Assembly: GCA_900555085.1 (NCBI GenBank)
Contig: USJU01000004.1
Coordinates: 1-28,502 of the forward strand
Length of the DNA stretch: 28,502 nucleotides
Origin: an uncultured Clostridium sp.
GTDB taxonomy: Bacteria; Bacillota; Clostridia; TANB77; CAG-508
Direction: 5' to 3'
The position numbers and the translations under genes were made by a program. Below are positions 17,986 to 24,850 of the stretch, one piece after another. The notes below the pieces were generated by a model. It was not told the origin of the DNA. It searched no databases and saw only the letters and a program-made list of their open reading frames with translations. Every line of letters starts with the position of its first letter. Position 1 is the first letter of the stretch.

Positions 17986-19001
17986 TAATATAAATATTTT
18001 TGTGGATTTAATGCTGAACCATTAACACGTATTTCTAAGTGTAAGTGTGATCCTGTTGAATTTCCTGTTGACCCCATTTTTGCTATTACTTGTCCTTGTG
18101 ATACTGTTTGTCCAACACTCACGTCTAAACTACTACAGTGTCCATAATATGTTTGTACACCGTTTCCGTGTGATATTATTACCATTCTTCCATATGAACC
18201 TTTTGTTCCTGCAAATACTACTGTTCCAGATGCTGCTGCCTTTATTGGTGTCCCTGTTGAATTGGCTATATCAAGTCCTGTATGTGCACTTGAACGTATA
18301 CTACTTCTTTCTCCATATCTTGAGGTTAATTTACCTGAAACCGGCTGTGCTAAACTAACTCCTAAACTTGGTGCTGCATTAGATATATTTGTAGATGTGC
18401 TTATTTTTTCTTTGCTTCTTGTTGTTACAGTTGATGCAACTGCTGTAGATTTTTTTACCTCAGTTTCTTTATACAAATTTGCTACAGCCTGTTCTGAAGT
18501 AACAAAATCGCATAATTTTGTTTCGTATTTTTGCTCTATTGAAATATTATTTTTATTTTCACTATTTTTTTCTGTTAGCTCATTTAATACATTTTGTGCA
18601 TCTTCTAATTTGGATATATATGCTTTTTCTTCGCCATTTTCAACTATTGCATAATATGTATAATAATTTATTCCAGATGATGCAACTTTTGCAAATATTT
18701 CATCATCATTTGTTGTTATTCCTCTTTTTAGTAAGCATAATTTGTATTGTGGTAATTGTTCTATATCAACAAAGGCAACGTTTTCTCCATCTCCTTCGTC
18801 CATATAGTCATTAATTTTTGTTTGTAATTTTGCTTTACTGTTGCTATATCCTATAAGTTCGCCATCCAAATATACACTATAAATTGGATGATATATGTAT
18901 GTTACAATTCCTGTAATTATTATTCCCGCAAGGAATATTATTGATATTAATTTTATTGAGTTTCTAAAATGTATTAGAATTTTTTTTATCGAACTAATAA
19001 T
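17985..19001 (-). CDS. Membrane-anchored M23 metallopeptidase (LytM-like), non-standard start
   Basis: An endopeptidase expected to cut cell-wall peptide bridges outside the membrane. The C-terminal M23 domain has its zinc ligands (HTGLDIA, then HLHLEIR) and the YGERSSIRSSAHTG entry motif. The middle part (VAFVDIEQLPQYKLCLLKRG...) is typical of clostridial M23 proteins with an extracytoplasmic spacer. The first standard start, TTG 18869, would begin after the anchor. The frame is open upstream to a stop at 19037 and encodes a clear helix (LISIIFLAGIIITGIVTYI) but no ATG, GTG or TTG. AAGGGG (19016-19011) lies nine bases before an ATT at 19001, which I take as the probable start. A possible promoter is TTGAAT/TAAAAT at 19060-19032. 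Lost ATG through a base error is the alternative. Confidence 0.8.
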   Translation of the reverse strand: MISSIKKILIHFRNSIKLISIIFLAGIIITGIVTYIYHPIYSVYLDGELIGYSNSKAKLQTKINDYMDEGDGENVAFVDIEQLPQYKLCLLKRGITTNDDEIFAKVASSGINYYTYYAIVENGEEKAYISKLEDAQNVLNELTEKNSENKNNISIEQKYETKLCDFVTSEQAVANLYKETEVKKSTAVASTVTTRSKEKISTSTNISNAAPSLGVSLAQPVSGKLTSRYGERSSIRSSAHTGLDIANSTGTPIKAAASGTVVFAGTKGSYGRMVIISHGNGVQTYYGHCSSLDVSVGQTVSQGQVIAKMGSTGNSTGSHLHLEIRVNGSALNPQKYLY

Positions 19002-19037
19002 TTTAATACACCCCTTCTTTGGTTTTTTTGTATTTTA

Positions 19038-19346
19038 TATTAATATCATTTTTTATTCAATTTATATTTTAGGTTATATATTCGATTTTATTTTAATATC
19101 TTTCGTTTCTCTCGTTTTTTTTCTGTTTTTCTCTTATTTTCTTTTTTGCCTTAGGGAATGTTAGCCACTCGGGTCGCCATAAGGACGCCGAGTCCTACAA
19201 CGTTTGACATTAATTTATTTAAGCATTCAATATATTATAATTAGAAGTTGGAGGTTAGAGTTTTGAAGTTGGAGTCAAAAGCAATGCTTCGAAGAAATCA
19301 CCCTAAATTCCAACATCCAATTTCTAATCTCTTACATCAAAAAGAA
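19038..19346. other. Intergenic region with REP-like copy B and a second inverted repeat
   Basis: About 310 bases without a convincing gene. It holds the promoter area of the M23 gene (T-rich on plus), REP-like copy B (19167-19199) and an inverted repeat. That repeat has outer arms 19240-19252 and 19316-19328 (12 of 13 paired) and inner arms GTTGGA (19268-19273) and TCCAAC (19309-19314). The stretch contains the word AGTTGGAG twice. Confidence 0.5.
19167..19199. repeat. REP-like repeat, copy B
   Basis: ACTCGG (19167-19172) pairs with CCGAGT (19188-19193). The unit GGGTCGCC ... CGCCGA ... CCTACA matches copy A at 58-85 with the arm bases changed on both sides. Paired changes of that sort are a sign that the hairpin itself is maintained. 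Confidence 0.6.
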
Positions 19347-19371
19347 GCAACCCTTTGAAGAGTTGCCTTTT
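19347..19371. terminator. Terminator of the pcrA-CotF operon
   Basis: GCAAC (19347-19351) and GTTGC (19362-19366) form a hairpin extended by further pairs inside (minus strand GCAACTCTT/AAGGGTTGC). T-runs flank it on both strands. It lies just past the stop of the last CotF-like gene at 19373. Confidence 0.75.
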
Positions 19372-19372
19372 T

Positions 19373-19618
19373 TTATTGTTGTAAATCATTTTTTACTGTT
19401 TGTATTTCTGTATATGTTGCTTTTGCTGCTGGTTTATAATAACCTTTGTTTTGTGCTATTTTGAATAGTTCATATTGAAATGATTCATCATTATTACGTA
19501 TTTGTTGAAATGCTTGTCTTAATGACATATCTTCACATTCTGTTATTGCTGTTTGATATGCTGTTAAGTCTGATTTAACAGATGCTAAAATGTCGTTTAC
19601 CATTGTTTTTTCGTCCAT
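19373..19618 (-). CDS. CotF-like spore coat protein (81 residues)
   Basis: A small helical protein of the CotF family (spore coat). The motif VNDILASVKSDLTAYQTAITE, followed by LRQAFQQIRNNDESFQYELFKIAQNKGYY, matches the ferritin-like helices of CotF proteins, which end with a 'KGYY-P-A' turn as here. AAGGAGG lies ten bases upstream of the ATG. It follows a sister gene of the same type by 16 bases and is probably deposited in the coat late in sporulation. Confidence 0.8.
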   Translation of the reverse strand: MDEKTMVNDILASVKSDLTAYQTAITECEDMSLRQAFQQIRNNDESFQYELFKIAQNKGYYKPAAKATYTEIQTVKNDLQQ

Positions 19619-19634
19619 AATTTCTTTCCTCCTT

Positions 19635-19823
19635 TTATTGTTCTAAGAATTCCATTAATTTTTGTTTTGTGTTTAATGCATCTTGTGCTGATTTAGCAAA
19701 TATTTGCTTTATTTCTGGATCAACTGCTTGTGATGAAAATGTATTTAGTTTTTGGTATGCAGTTTCATGTGCTCCAATTAAATGTCTTAAATTTTGTAAT
19801 TCACTTTGATTTAATGTTGCCAT
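19635..19823 (-). CDS. CotF-like spore protein (62 residues)
   Basis: The product (MATLNQSELQNLRHLIGAHE...) has two helices with the CotF-family pattern HETAYQKL ... FAKSAQDALNTKQKLMEFL. I set the start at ATG 19823, nine bases behind AAAGGG. The earlier ATGs at 19832 and 19841 overlap that site and are less likely. It pairs with the 81-residue CotF protein downstream. Two-gene CotF sets of short proteins are common in Clostridia. A promoter with sigma-G features lies just upstream. Confidence 0.78.
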   Translation of the reverse strand: MATLNQSELQNLRHLIGAHETAYQKLNTFSSQAVDPEIKQIFAKSAQDALNTKQKLMEFLEQ

Positions 19824-19856
19824 ATTTTTCATCCCTTTCACAAAAATTTCTAAATA

Positions 19857-19886
19857 TATTATGAACGAAAAATTTTATTTTATTCA
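19857..19886 (-). promoter_or_regulatory. Sigma-G-like forespore promoter ahead of the CotF pair
   Basis: On the minus strand TGAATA (19886-19881), a 17-base spacer and CATAATA (19863-19857) match the forespore sigma-G pattern TGAATA-N17/18-CATACTA at all but one base. It overlaps the stop codon of pcrA (19880-19882) and lies about 35 bases before the first CotF-like start. This would separate the coat genes from constitutive pcrA transcription. Confidence 0.5.
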
Positions 19887-22165
19887 ATTATTTCTAATCC
19901 TGCATATTTTGCCATTAATCGTTTTGTTCCTACCTTCGCAAAATTAATTTCTACTTTTATATCGTCTCCTTCTGGTTCTAATTTCGTTATTATTCCTTCT
20001 CCGAATTTTTTGTGGTAAACACTTTGTCCTGTTTTATATTTACTTAAATCTACACTTGTTTTATTTTGTTTTAGGCTATTTAAAAATGTTTCTGCAGATT
20101 TAAATTTATAATTATTGTTTTGTTCTTTTGCTGCTGTAGAACTTTTATCGTAATATGATGTTACTGTTCCATTTGAGCTTCCGCCATACTTCCATGTAAA
20201 TGGTGAATCTTCAAAACTTTGTCTACTATTTTCTTTTATTTCTTCGTAGCCAATTAACATATCTTCTGGTATTTCTTTTAAAAATCTTGATACTGGATTA
20301 CAACTTGTTGAGCCAAACATTGTACGTTGCTTGCTACAGGTTAAGAATAATTGATTTTTAGCTCTTGTTATTCCAACATAACACAAACGTCTTTCTTCTT
20401 CTAAGTCTTTTGGTTCTGCCATAGATTTATGTCCAGGGAATATTCCTTCTTCCATTCCTACTAAGAATACAACTGGGAACTCTAATCCTTTTGCACTGTG
20501 CAAAGTCATAAGTGTTACGGTTTCTTGTTCTTCATCCATTCCGTCTATATCACTTGTAAGTGTAATTCCTTCCAAGAAGTTATTTAAGTTTTGGTCTGCT
20601 TCTTGTTCTTCAAATTCAACTGCTACTGTTAAAAATTCTTCTAAGTTGGCTATTCTATTTTCCGCTTCTATTGTATTTTCTGTTTCTAGTGCTTTTGTGT
20701 AACCTGTTTTATTTAAGGTTAATTTTATTAATTCCGAAATTTTTGTTTCATCTTTTATGCTTCTTAATTCTTCTATAACACTTATAAATTCCTGTGCATT
20801 TGCATATACTCTATTTAATCCATATGTTGCAGCATCTTTTATAATTTCGTACATAGAAATTCCTGTTTCATCTGATATATTTTGTATTTTATCTAAACTT
20901 GTTTTTCCTATTCCTCTTTTTGGTTCATTTATTATTCTTTTTAATGCAATATTATCTGAAGGATTATTTATTAATCTAAGATATGAAATTATATCTTTAA
21001 TTTCTTTTCTTTCGTAGAATTTTAGTCCTCCTATAATTTTGTATGGTACATCTTCTCTTCTTAAAATATCTTCTATTGCACGTGATTGTGTATTCATTCT
21101 ATACAAAATAGCAAAGTCTGAATATTTATAATATTCTTCTCTTTTTAGGTGTTCTATTTGTTCTACTATGTATCTTCCTTCATCATATTCATCTCTTGCA
21201 GAATATACTATTGGAAGTCCACCTTCTTCATTTTCTGTCCATAAGCTTTTTTTGTATTTTACTTCATTATTTTTTATTACTGCATTTGCTGCATTTAAAA
21301 TATTTTGTGTACATCTGTAGTTTTGCTCTAGTTTTATTATTTTAGTACCAGGAAAGTCTCTTTCAAAGTTTAAAATATTACTTATATCTGCACCTCTAAA
21401 AGAATATATTCCTTGGTCGTTATCACCAACAACTGTTATATTTCCATATCTTGAAGCAAGTATTGAAACAAGAGTAAATTGCGCTTTGTTTGTATCTTGA
21501 TATTCATCTACTAACACGTATTTAAATTTTTCTGTGTAATATTCTAGTACATCTGGATTATTCATTAATATTTTTATAGTAAAATTAATTATATCATCAA
21601 AGTCTATTGCATTATTTTCTTTTAATTTGTTTTGATATAAGCTATATATTTCTGCAATTTTTTCTTTTCTAAAGTCTCCCATTGCTCTTGCTTGATATTG
21701 CTCTGGTTCTAGCATTTCGTTTTTGGCATTACTTATTTCAAATTGTACAGATCTATCTGTAAACATTTTATCGTCTATATTTAATTTTTTTAGGCATTCT
21801 TTTATTAATGTTCTTTGGTCTGATGTATCAAATATTATAAATGAACTATCAAAACCTATTCTGTCTATATATCTACGTAATATTCGTACACATATTGAGT
21901 GAAATGTTCCTATCCACATATCTTTTGCAACATCGCCTACTAGTTTTTCTACTCTTTCTTTCATTTCGTTTGCTGCTTTGTTTGTGAATGTTATTGCTAA
22001 AATATTGAATGGTGATACGTTTTTTTCTCCCATTAAATATGCAATTTTATGTGTTAATACTTTTGTTTTTCCGCTTCCCGCTCCTGCAATTACTAAGCTT
22101 GGCCCTTCTGTATTTGTAACTGCTTCATATTGTTTATCGTTTAATCCTTCTAATATATCTTGCAT
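19880..22165 (-). CDS. pcrA: ATP-dependent DNA helicase PcrA (UvrD family)
   Basis: A superfamily 1A 3'-5' helicase for repair and rolling-circle replication. The 761 residues carry Q-motif LNDKQYEAV, Walker A GAGSGKTK (28-35), motif Ib/II with DEYQDTN, motif III GDNDQGIYSFRGAD, motif IV YRCTQNI, motif V TLHSAKGLEFPVVF and motif VI YVGITRAK. The C-terminal Tudor-like end (GQSVYHKKFGEGIITKLE) matches PcrA rather than UvrD of other groups. AAGGAG precedes the ATG. A perfect-consensus promoter lies at 22204-22232. The ligase gene ligA often follows pcrA, but here CotF-like genes do. Confidence 0.96.
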   Translation of the reverse strand: MQDILEGLNDKQYEAVTNTEGPSLVIAGAGSGKTKVLTHKIAYLMGEKNVSPFNILAITFTNKAANEMKERVEKLVGDVAKDMWIGTFHSICVRILRRYIDRIGFDSSFIIFDTSDQRTLIKECLKKLNIDDKMFTDRSVQFEISNAKNEMLEPEQYQARAMGDFRKEKIAEIYSLYQNKLKENNAIDFDDIINFTIKILMNNPDVLEYYTEKFKYVLVDEYQDTNKAQFTLVSILASRYGNITVVGDNDQGIYSFRGADISNILNFERDFPGTKIIKLEQNYRCTQNILNAANAVIKNNEVKYKKSLWTENEEGGLPIVYSARDEYDEGRYIVEQIEHLKREEYYKYSDFAILYRMNTQSRAIEDILRREDVPYKIIGGLKFYERKEIKDIISYLRLINNPSDNIALKRIINEPKRGIGKTSLDKIQNISDETGISMYEIIKDAATYGLNRVYANAQEFISVIEELRSIKDETKISELIKLTLNKTGYTKALETENTIEAENRIANLEEFLTVAVEFEEQEADQNLNNFLEGITLTSDIDGMDEEQETVTLMTLHSAKGLEFPVVFLVGMEEGIFPGHKSMAEPKDLEEERRLCYVGITRAKNQLFLTCSKQRTMFGSTSCNPVSRFLKEIPEDMLIGYEEIKENSRQSFEDSPFTWKYGGSSNGTVTSYYDKSSTAAKEQNNNYKFKSAETFLNSLKQNKTSVDLSKYKTGQSVYHKKFGEGIITKLEPEGDDIKVEINFAKVGTKRLMAKYAGLEIIE

Positions 22166-22203
22166 TTTTTTCTCCTTATTTTTTACATTTTTTTGTGTTT
22201 TAG

Positions 22204-22232
22204 ATTATATATTTGAGCAGAAAAAATGTCAA
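22204..22232 (-). promoter_or_regulatory. Consensus sigma-A promoter of pcrA
   Basis: On the minus strand TTGACA (22232-22227), 17 bases and TATAAT (22209-22204) match the sigma-A consensus at every base, about 40 bases upstream of the start codon. Confidence 0.85.
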
Positions 22233-22300
22233 TAGATTGTACAAACATTTTTTTGTTTTTTCTATTGATATTTCTTAATTTATTATACATATAAAAATCC

Positions 22301-22478
22301 GCTCCATCTTGCAGGGTGAAGGATGTTATTTTTTTCGAAAGGTCAAATCAAAGATTTTCTAAGTAGTATCAACTACAAAGAAAATCTAATGTTTGACATA
22401 TTTATCTTCTAAAGAAAATTCTCCTACCAGGATAATTTTCTAAGAATATAAAAAAATAATGCTTCACCCTCGTGGAGC
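22301..22478. ncRNA. Structured 178-base element: three-way junction RNA or MITE
   Basis: The whole element closes on itself. Outer helices are 22301-22306 with 22473-22478 (GCTCCA), 22314-22321 with 22462-22469 (GGGTGAAG) and 22326-22335 with 22450-22459 (10 bp). Inside, arm 2 pairs 22342-22347 with 22392-22397, 22352-22360 with 22379-22387 (9 bp) and 22363-22367 with 22372-22376. Arm 3 pairs 22413-22420 with 22434-22441 (8 bp) and 22422-22425 with 22429-22432. All pairs listed are perfect. It lies in the gap between the pcrA promoter and the phosphatase gene, so it is not in the pcrA leader. I do not recognise a known RNA family. The imperfect terminal inverted repeats (about 35 bases) also fit a small non-autonomous transposon. 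Confidence 0.55.
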
Positions 22479-22540
22479 TACATTGTATTTTTAAGATATT
22501 TAATATCTTGACATTCTAATAAAAAACATATAAAATTCTA

Positions 22541-22993
22541 TTAATTAGCGATTTTTTTCAGCAAAATTTCTATACAATTATATATTTCAGCGGCACAAAA
22601 CCTATATGTTTCTAAGTCATAACCCCATGGGTCTCTTATATCTAAAGATTTTTCTTCTTGTTTATAATTTGTATATTCTTTTAAAGTAAATACTTTATCT
22701 TTTAACTCAGGATACATATATAATACATCTCTTTTATGTGACGTTGTCATACATAAAATTAAATCCATTTCTTTTATTTTTGAATTACGTATATTTGTTG
22801 CTCTGTGTTTACTTAAATCTACATCATATTCTTTCATAGCTTCTATTGCATTGTATGTTGGCTTATCTCCATCTTCTGCATATATTCCGCAAGAATATAC
22901 CTCAATATTATTATTTTTCTTTTCACTTTCTAACAGCCAATGTGCCATTGCACTTCTACATATATTTCCTGTACATATAAACATTACTTTCAT
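22541..22993 (-). CDS. Low-molecular-weight protein-tyrosine/arginine phosphatase
   Basis: A 150-residue member of the LMW phosphatase family (like YwlE/YfkJ). The P-loop CTGNICRS is at residues 7-14 with catalytic Cys7 and Arg13. The acid/base Asp is in DPWG (about 121). The start at 22993 is chosen because GGAGG lies seven bases upstream. Sixteen extra in-frame residues upstream have no such site. Whether the substrate is phosphotyrosine or phosphoarginine cannot be told from sequence alone. In Clostridia an arginine phosphatase partner of ClpC would fit with the MecA adaptor in this window. The neighbouring gene is the ZIP transporter. Confidence 0.88.
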   Translation of the reverse strand: MKVMFICTGNICRSAMAHWLLESEKKNNNIEVYSCGIYAEDGDKPTYNAIEAMKEYDVDLSKHRATNIRNSKIKEMDLILCMTTSHKRDVLYMYPELKDKVFTLKEYTNYKQEEKSLDIRDPWGYDLETYRFCAAEIYNCIEILLKKIAN

Positions 22994-23042
22994 ATTAAAA
23001 TCCTCCGAAAGAATTTTAACACATATAAAATTTGTATGCAAA

Positions 23043-23408
23043 TTATAATGTTGTTACTATTATTCCTAGTGTTATTCCTATAATATTTCCTATTGCATTC
23101 ATTCTACCACTATATAATTTATTGGATTCTGGAATTAATTCTCCTGAAACTATATATAACATTGCTCCTGCAGCAAAACTTAAGCACATAGATATAACAC
23201 TTTGAGATATTCCACCTATAATTGCTCCAAAAAATGCTCCTATTCCTGTTGTTACTCCAGATAATACAACATAATATATTACTTTTCCAGATTTCATTCC
23301 TCCATTTTTCATTGGAACAGCCATTGATATTCCCTCTGGTATATCGTGTAAACATATTGCTATTGCTAAACTTAAACCAAGTTTTAATGATGCTTCAAAT
23401 CCACTTCC
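23043..23408 (-). pseudogene. ZIP-family metal transporter, C-terminal part (frameshifted)
   Basis: The frame encodes four hydrophobic segments after the second metal motif: GFEASLKLGLSLAIAICLHDIPEGIS carries H-D-I-P-E-G, one half of the ZIP metal site, and LSFAAGAMLYIVSGELIPES is typical of the late helices. There is no start codon before ATG 23324, which would cut off the metal motif. It continues the N-terminal part after deleting one base: minus-strand ATTCGGAAGT (extra C at 23409) becomes ATTGGAAGT, which reads LAIGSGFEAS. The product as encoded would be unable to form a normal channel. Confidence 0.8.
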
Positions 23409-23784
23409 GAATTGCTAATCCTTCTGGAAAATTATGTATTGCAAGACCTATACTTACAATTATTCCTGTTTTTAACAAAGAATTTTTACCTGTGTATTTT
23501 TTGCTTTCTGAGAACTTTTTTTCCACAAGTAAATCACATATTATCATTACTATTACTCCAAATATAACCCCAATAAATATATTTATTATTGAGCTTATTT
23601 CTAGAGCTTCTGGTATTAGCTCAAAACATATTATTGCTGTCATTAAGCCAGATGCTAAAGATAGTATAAAACTTAAGAACTTATTGCTTGTGTTTTTAAA
23701 AGAGGTTCCAATTATTCCTCCTAGTGTTGTTCCAAACGTTCCAAAAAATAAACCAACTAAGGTTGTTTTTAAAATTTCATTCAA
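23395..23784 (-). pseudogene. ZIP-family metal transporter, N-terminal part (frameshifted)
   Basis: ZIP proteins move zinc or iron into the cytoplasm. This part has three or four helices (LVGLFFGTFGTTLGGIIG; FLSFILSLASGLMTAIICFELIPEA; IFIGVIFGVIVMIICDLLV) and the H-N-F-P-E-G metal motif, then runs out of frame into RKWI and a stop. I prefer TTG 23784 as start, with AAGGTG six bases upstream. The GTG at 23791-23793 is part of that ribosome binding site. The full length after repair would be about 247 residues, the usual size for prokaryotic ZIP proteins. Confidence 0.82.
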
Positions 23785-24011
23785 ATTAATCACCTTAATT
23801 ATTTATATTATTCATTTATTTTTTTATTCTTAAAGTAATATTTTTTTATTTATTTTGCTTATTAATTTGTATTATTTTTTGTATTTTACATATTACGACA
23901 TTTTTCGACACGCATTTTTTCAAATATCTCTCAAAAGCCTAAAATAACCACCATAGTGGTTAAGGTATATGATTTAATTGAAAAGTAAATAATAAGCACA
24001 GAGGTGCCTAC
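23785..24011. other. AT-rich divergent region upstream of the Xre regulator
   Basis: About 230 bases with T-rich tracts and no coding frame. It contains the 18-base operator palindrome (23945-23962), a TATGAT (23968-23973) that could serve as -10 for the regulator, and GAGGTG just before the start at 24012. No clear promoter for the transporter gene is visible. Confidence 0.45.
23945..23962. promoter_or_regulatory. Operator palindrome of the Xre regulator
   Basis: TAACCAC-CATA-GTGGTTA is a perfect 7-bp dyad. A TATGAT (23968-23973) lies just downstream, so a bound dimer would sit between -35 and -10 of the regulator's own promoter. Autorepression is inferred. Confidence 0.55.
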
Positions 24012-24209
24012 ATGTTAAAATTATATATTAGGGAAATAAGGGAAAAGAAAGGACTCTCCCAAAACAAACTTTCAAAGCTTAGTGGTGTAAGTTCAAGCCA
24101 TATTGGTTATTTAGAAAATGGTGAACGTGAGCCTACTATTTCTGTATTATGCAAAATAGCTAAAGCTCTTAATGTAGATATTAAAGAATTATTTAAATAT
24201 GAGGACTAA
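24012..24209 (+). CDS. Xre-family (Cro/CI-type) transcriptional regulator
   Basis: A 65-residue single-domain HTH protein. The motif LREKKGLSQNKLSKLSGVSSSHIGYLENGEREPTISVLCKIAKALNV, cited here by position (residues 9-55), is the full Cro/CI helix-turn-helix with no other domain. GAGGTG lies six bases upstream. It overlaps nothing and is followed at once by the Spo0E-like gene, whose start is five bases past its stop. The operator at 23945-23962 suggests that it controls this two-gene unit. Small Xre regulators next to Spo0E-like genes resemble SinR-type control of sporulation entry, but that link is inference. Confidence 0.9.
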   Translation: MLKLYIREIREKKGLSQNKLSKLSGVSSSHIGYLENGEREPTISVLCKIAKALNVDIKELFKYED

Positions 24210-24213
24210 TAGG

Positions 24214-24540
24214 ATGTTAAAGAATTTAAGAAATAAAATGTACCAATATATAGATAAATACGGCTTAGACTCTGAAAAAACCTTAAAAATAAGCCAAGAA
24301 GTTGATTTAGAAATAAATAATTATTATAATAATATTTCAGTTATGAAATATCATTACGAACAAAGTATTTTAGGTATTCAAAATTACTTCTATACGTATA
24401 ATATTTTACCTACAAATTCTGATTGGAATACGTATGCCTTTGAGAATGATTTTCTTTCAAGTATAAGTATTGAATACATTTACTGCAACAGTTTTAATTT
24501 ATGGTGTAAAAACAATATTAAGCAGAAAAGCAATAAATAA
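24214..24540 (+). CDS. Spo0E-like aspartyl-phosphate phosphatase
   Basis: Spo0E-type proteins remove the phosphate from Spo0A~P and delay sporulation. Residues 1-40 contain the signature: LRNKMYQYIDKYGL, then LKISQEVDLEINNYY. The S-Q-E-(V/L)-D core is the diagnostic part. The tail of about 60 residues (YNNISVMKYHYEQSILG ... WNTYAFENDF) is longer than usual, since most members have 50-90 residues, and is not recognised. I start at ATG 24214 because GAGG lies nine bases upstream. ATG 24199 lies within the preceding gene without a ribosome binding site. The stop falls inside the terminator palindrome. Confidence 0.78.
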   Translation: MLKNLRNKMYQYIDKYGLDSEKTLKISQEVDLEINNYYNNISVMKYHYEQSILGIQNYFYTYNILPTNSDWNTYAFENDFLSSISIEYIYCNSFNLWCKNNIKQKSNK

Positions 24541-24565
24541 AATTAATTTTATTTATTGCTTTTTT
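24527..24565 (+). terminator. Long perfect terminator palindrome
   Basis: A 38-base perfect palindrome with 19-base arms (AAAAGCAATAAATAAAATT and its complement) at 24527-24564, ending in a T-run. It overlaps the last codons of the Spo0E-like gene. It borders the tRNA fragment directly. Confidence 0.85.
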
Positions 24566-24626
24566 GGTGTGCCCGGAGGGATTTGATCCACCGATCTCAA
24601 GGTTCGTAGTTGGCTTTATCTCTCCA
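24565..24626 (-). pseudogene. 3' fragment of a tRNA-Arg (anticodon ACG)
   Basis: On the minus strand the fragment reads from within the D-loop (TGGAGAGATAAAGC) through the anticodon loop CTACGAA (anticodon ACG) to ATCAAAT (a variant T-loop), CCCTC and CGGGCACA-CCA. The encoded CCA end and acceptor 3' strand are intact. The 5' acceptor strand and D-stem are absent, because AT-rich DNA replaces them. The T-stem has one mismatch and one G-T pair, and the anticodon stem is poor. This is a decayed remnant and not a working tRNA. Such 3' halves are typical leftovers of integration into a tRNA gene. Confidence 0.6.
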
Positions 24627-24850
24627 TAAAAAAATTTGCATACCATTAATTATATAAACAATTATAGTTACTTGTATGTCAATGTTTTGGAGATTTATTA
24701 AAAATTTAAAATAATTTATTATGGTTTAAAATAATTCAAATAAGATTATTATAAAACATCTTTTAGGGGAATTTTTGGGCAAAAAGTATGAATTTCTTTT
24801 ATTGTTTCTATCATTTTATTCATTTATTTTTCTTCCTTTGTTCAAATTTT
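24627..24850. other. AT-rich gap between tRNA fragment and variable protein
   Basis: About 220 bases with no supported gene. One plus-strand frame opens at TTG 24775 with AGGGGA upstream, but it runs through the hairpin at 24851-24883 and into the opposite-strand gene. I see no RNA motif. Confidence 0.4.

Noticed and set aside
19264..19357. 30-codon TTG frame with GGAGG upstream
   Set aside because: It lies inside an inverted repeat and ends in the terminator. The ribosome-site-like words come from the repeat.
23119..23355. 78-residue minus-strand frame within the ZIP gene
   Set aside because: It is in a different frame from both ZIP parts and full of Cys, Arg and Ser, typical of a shadow.
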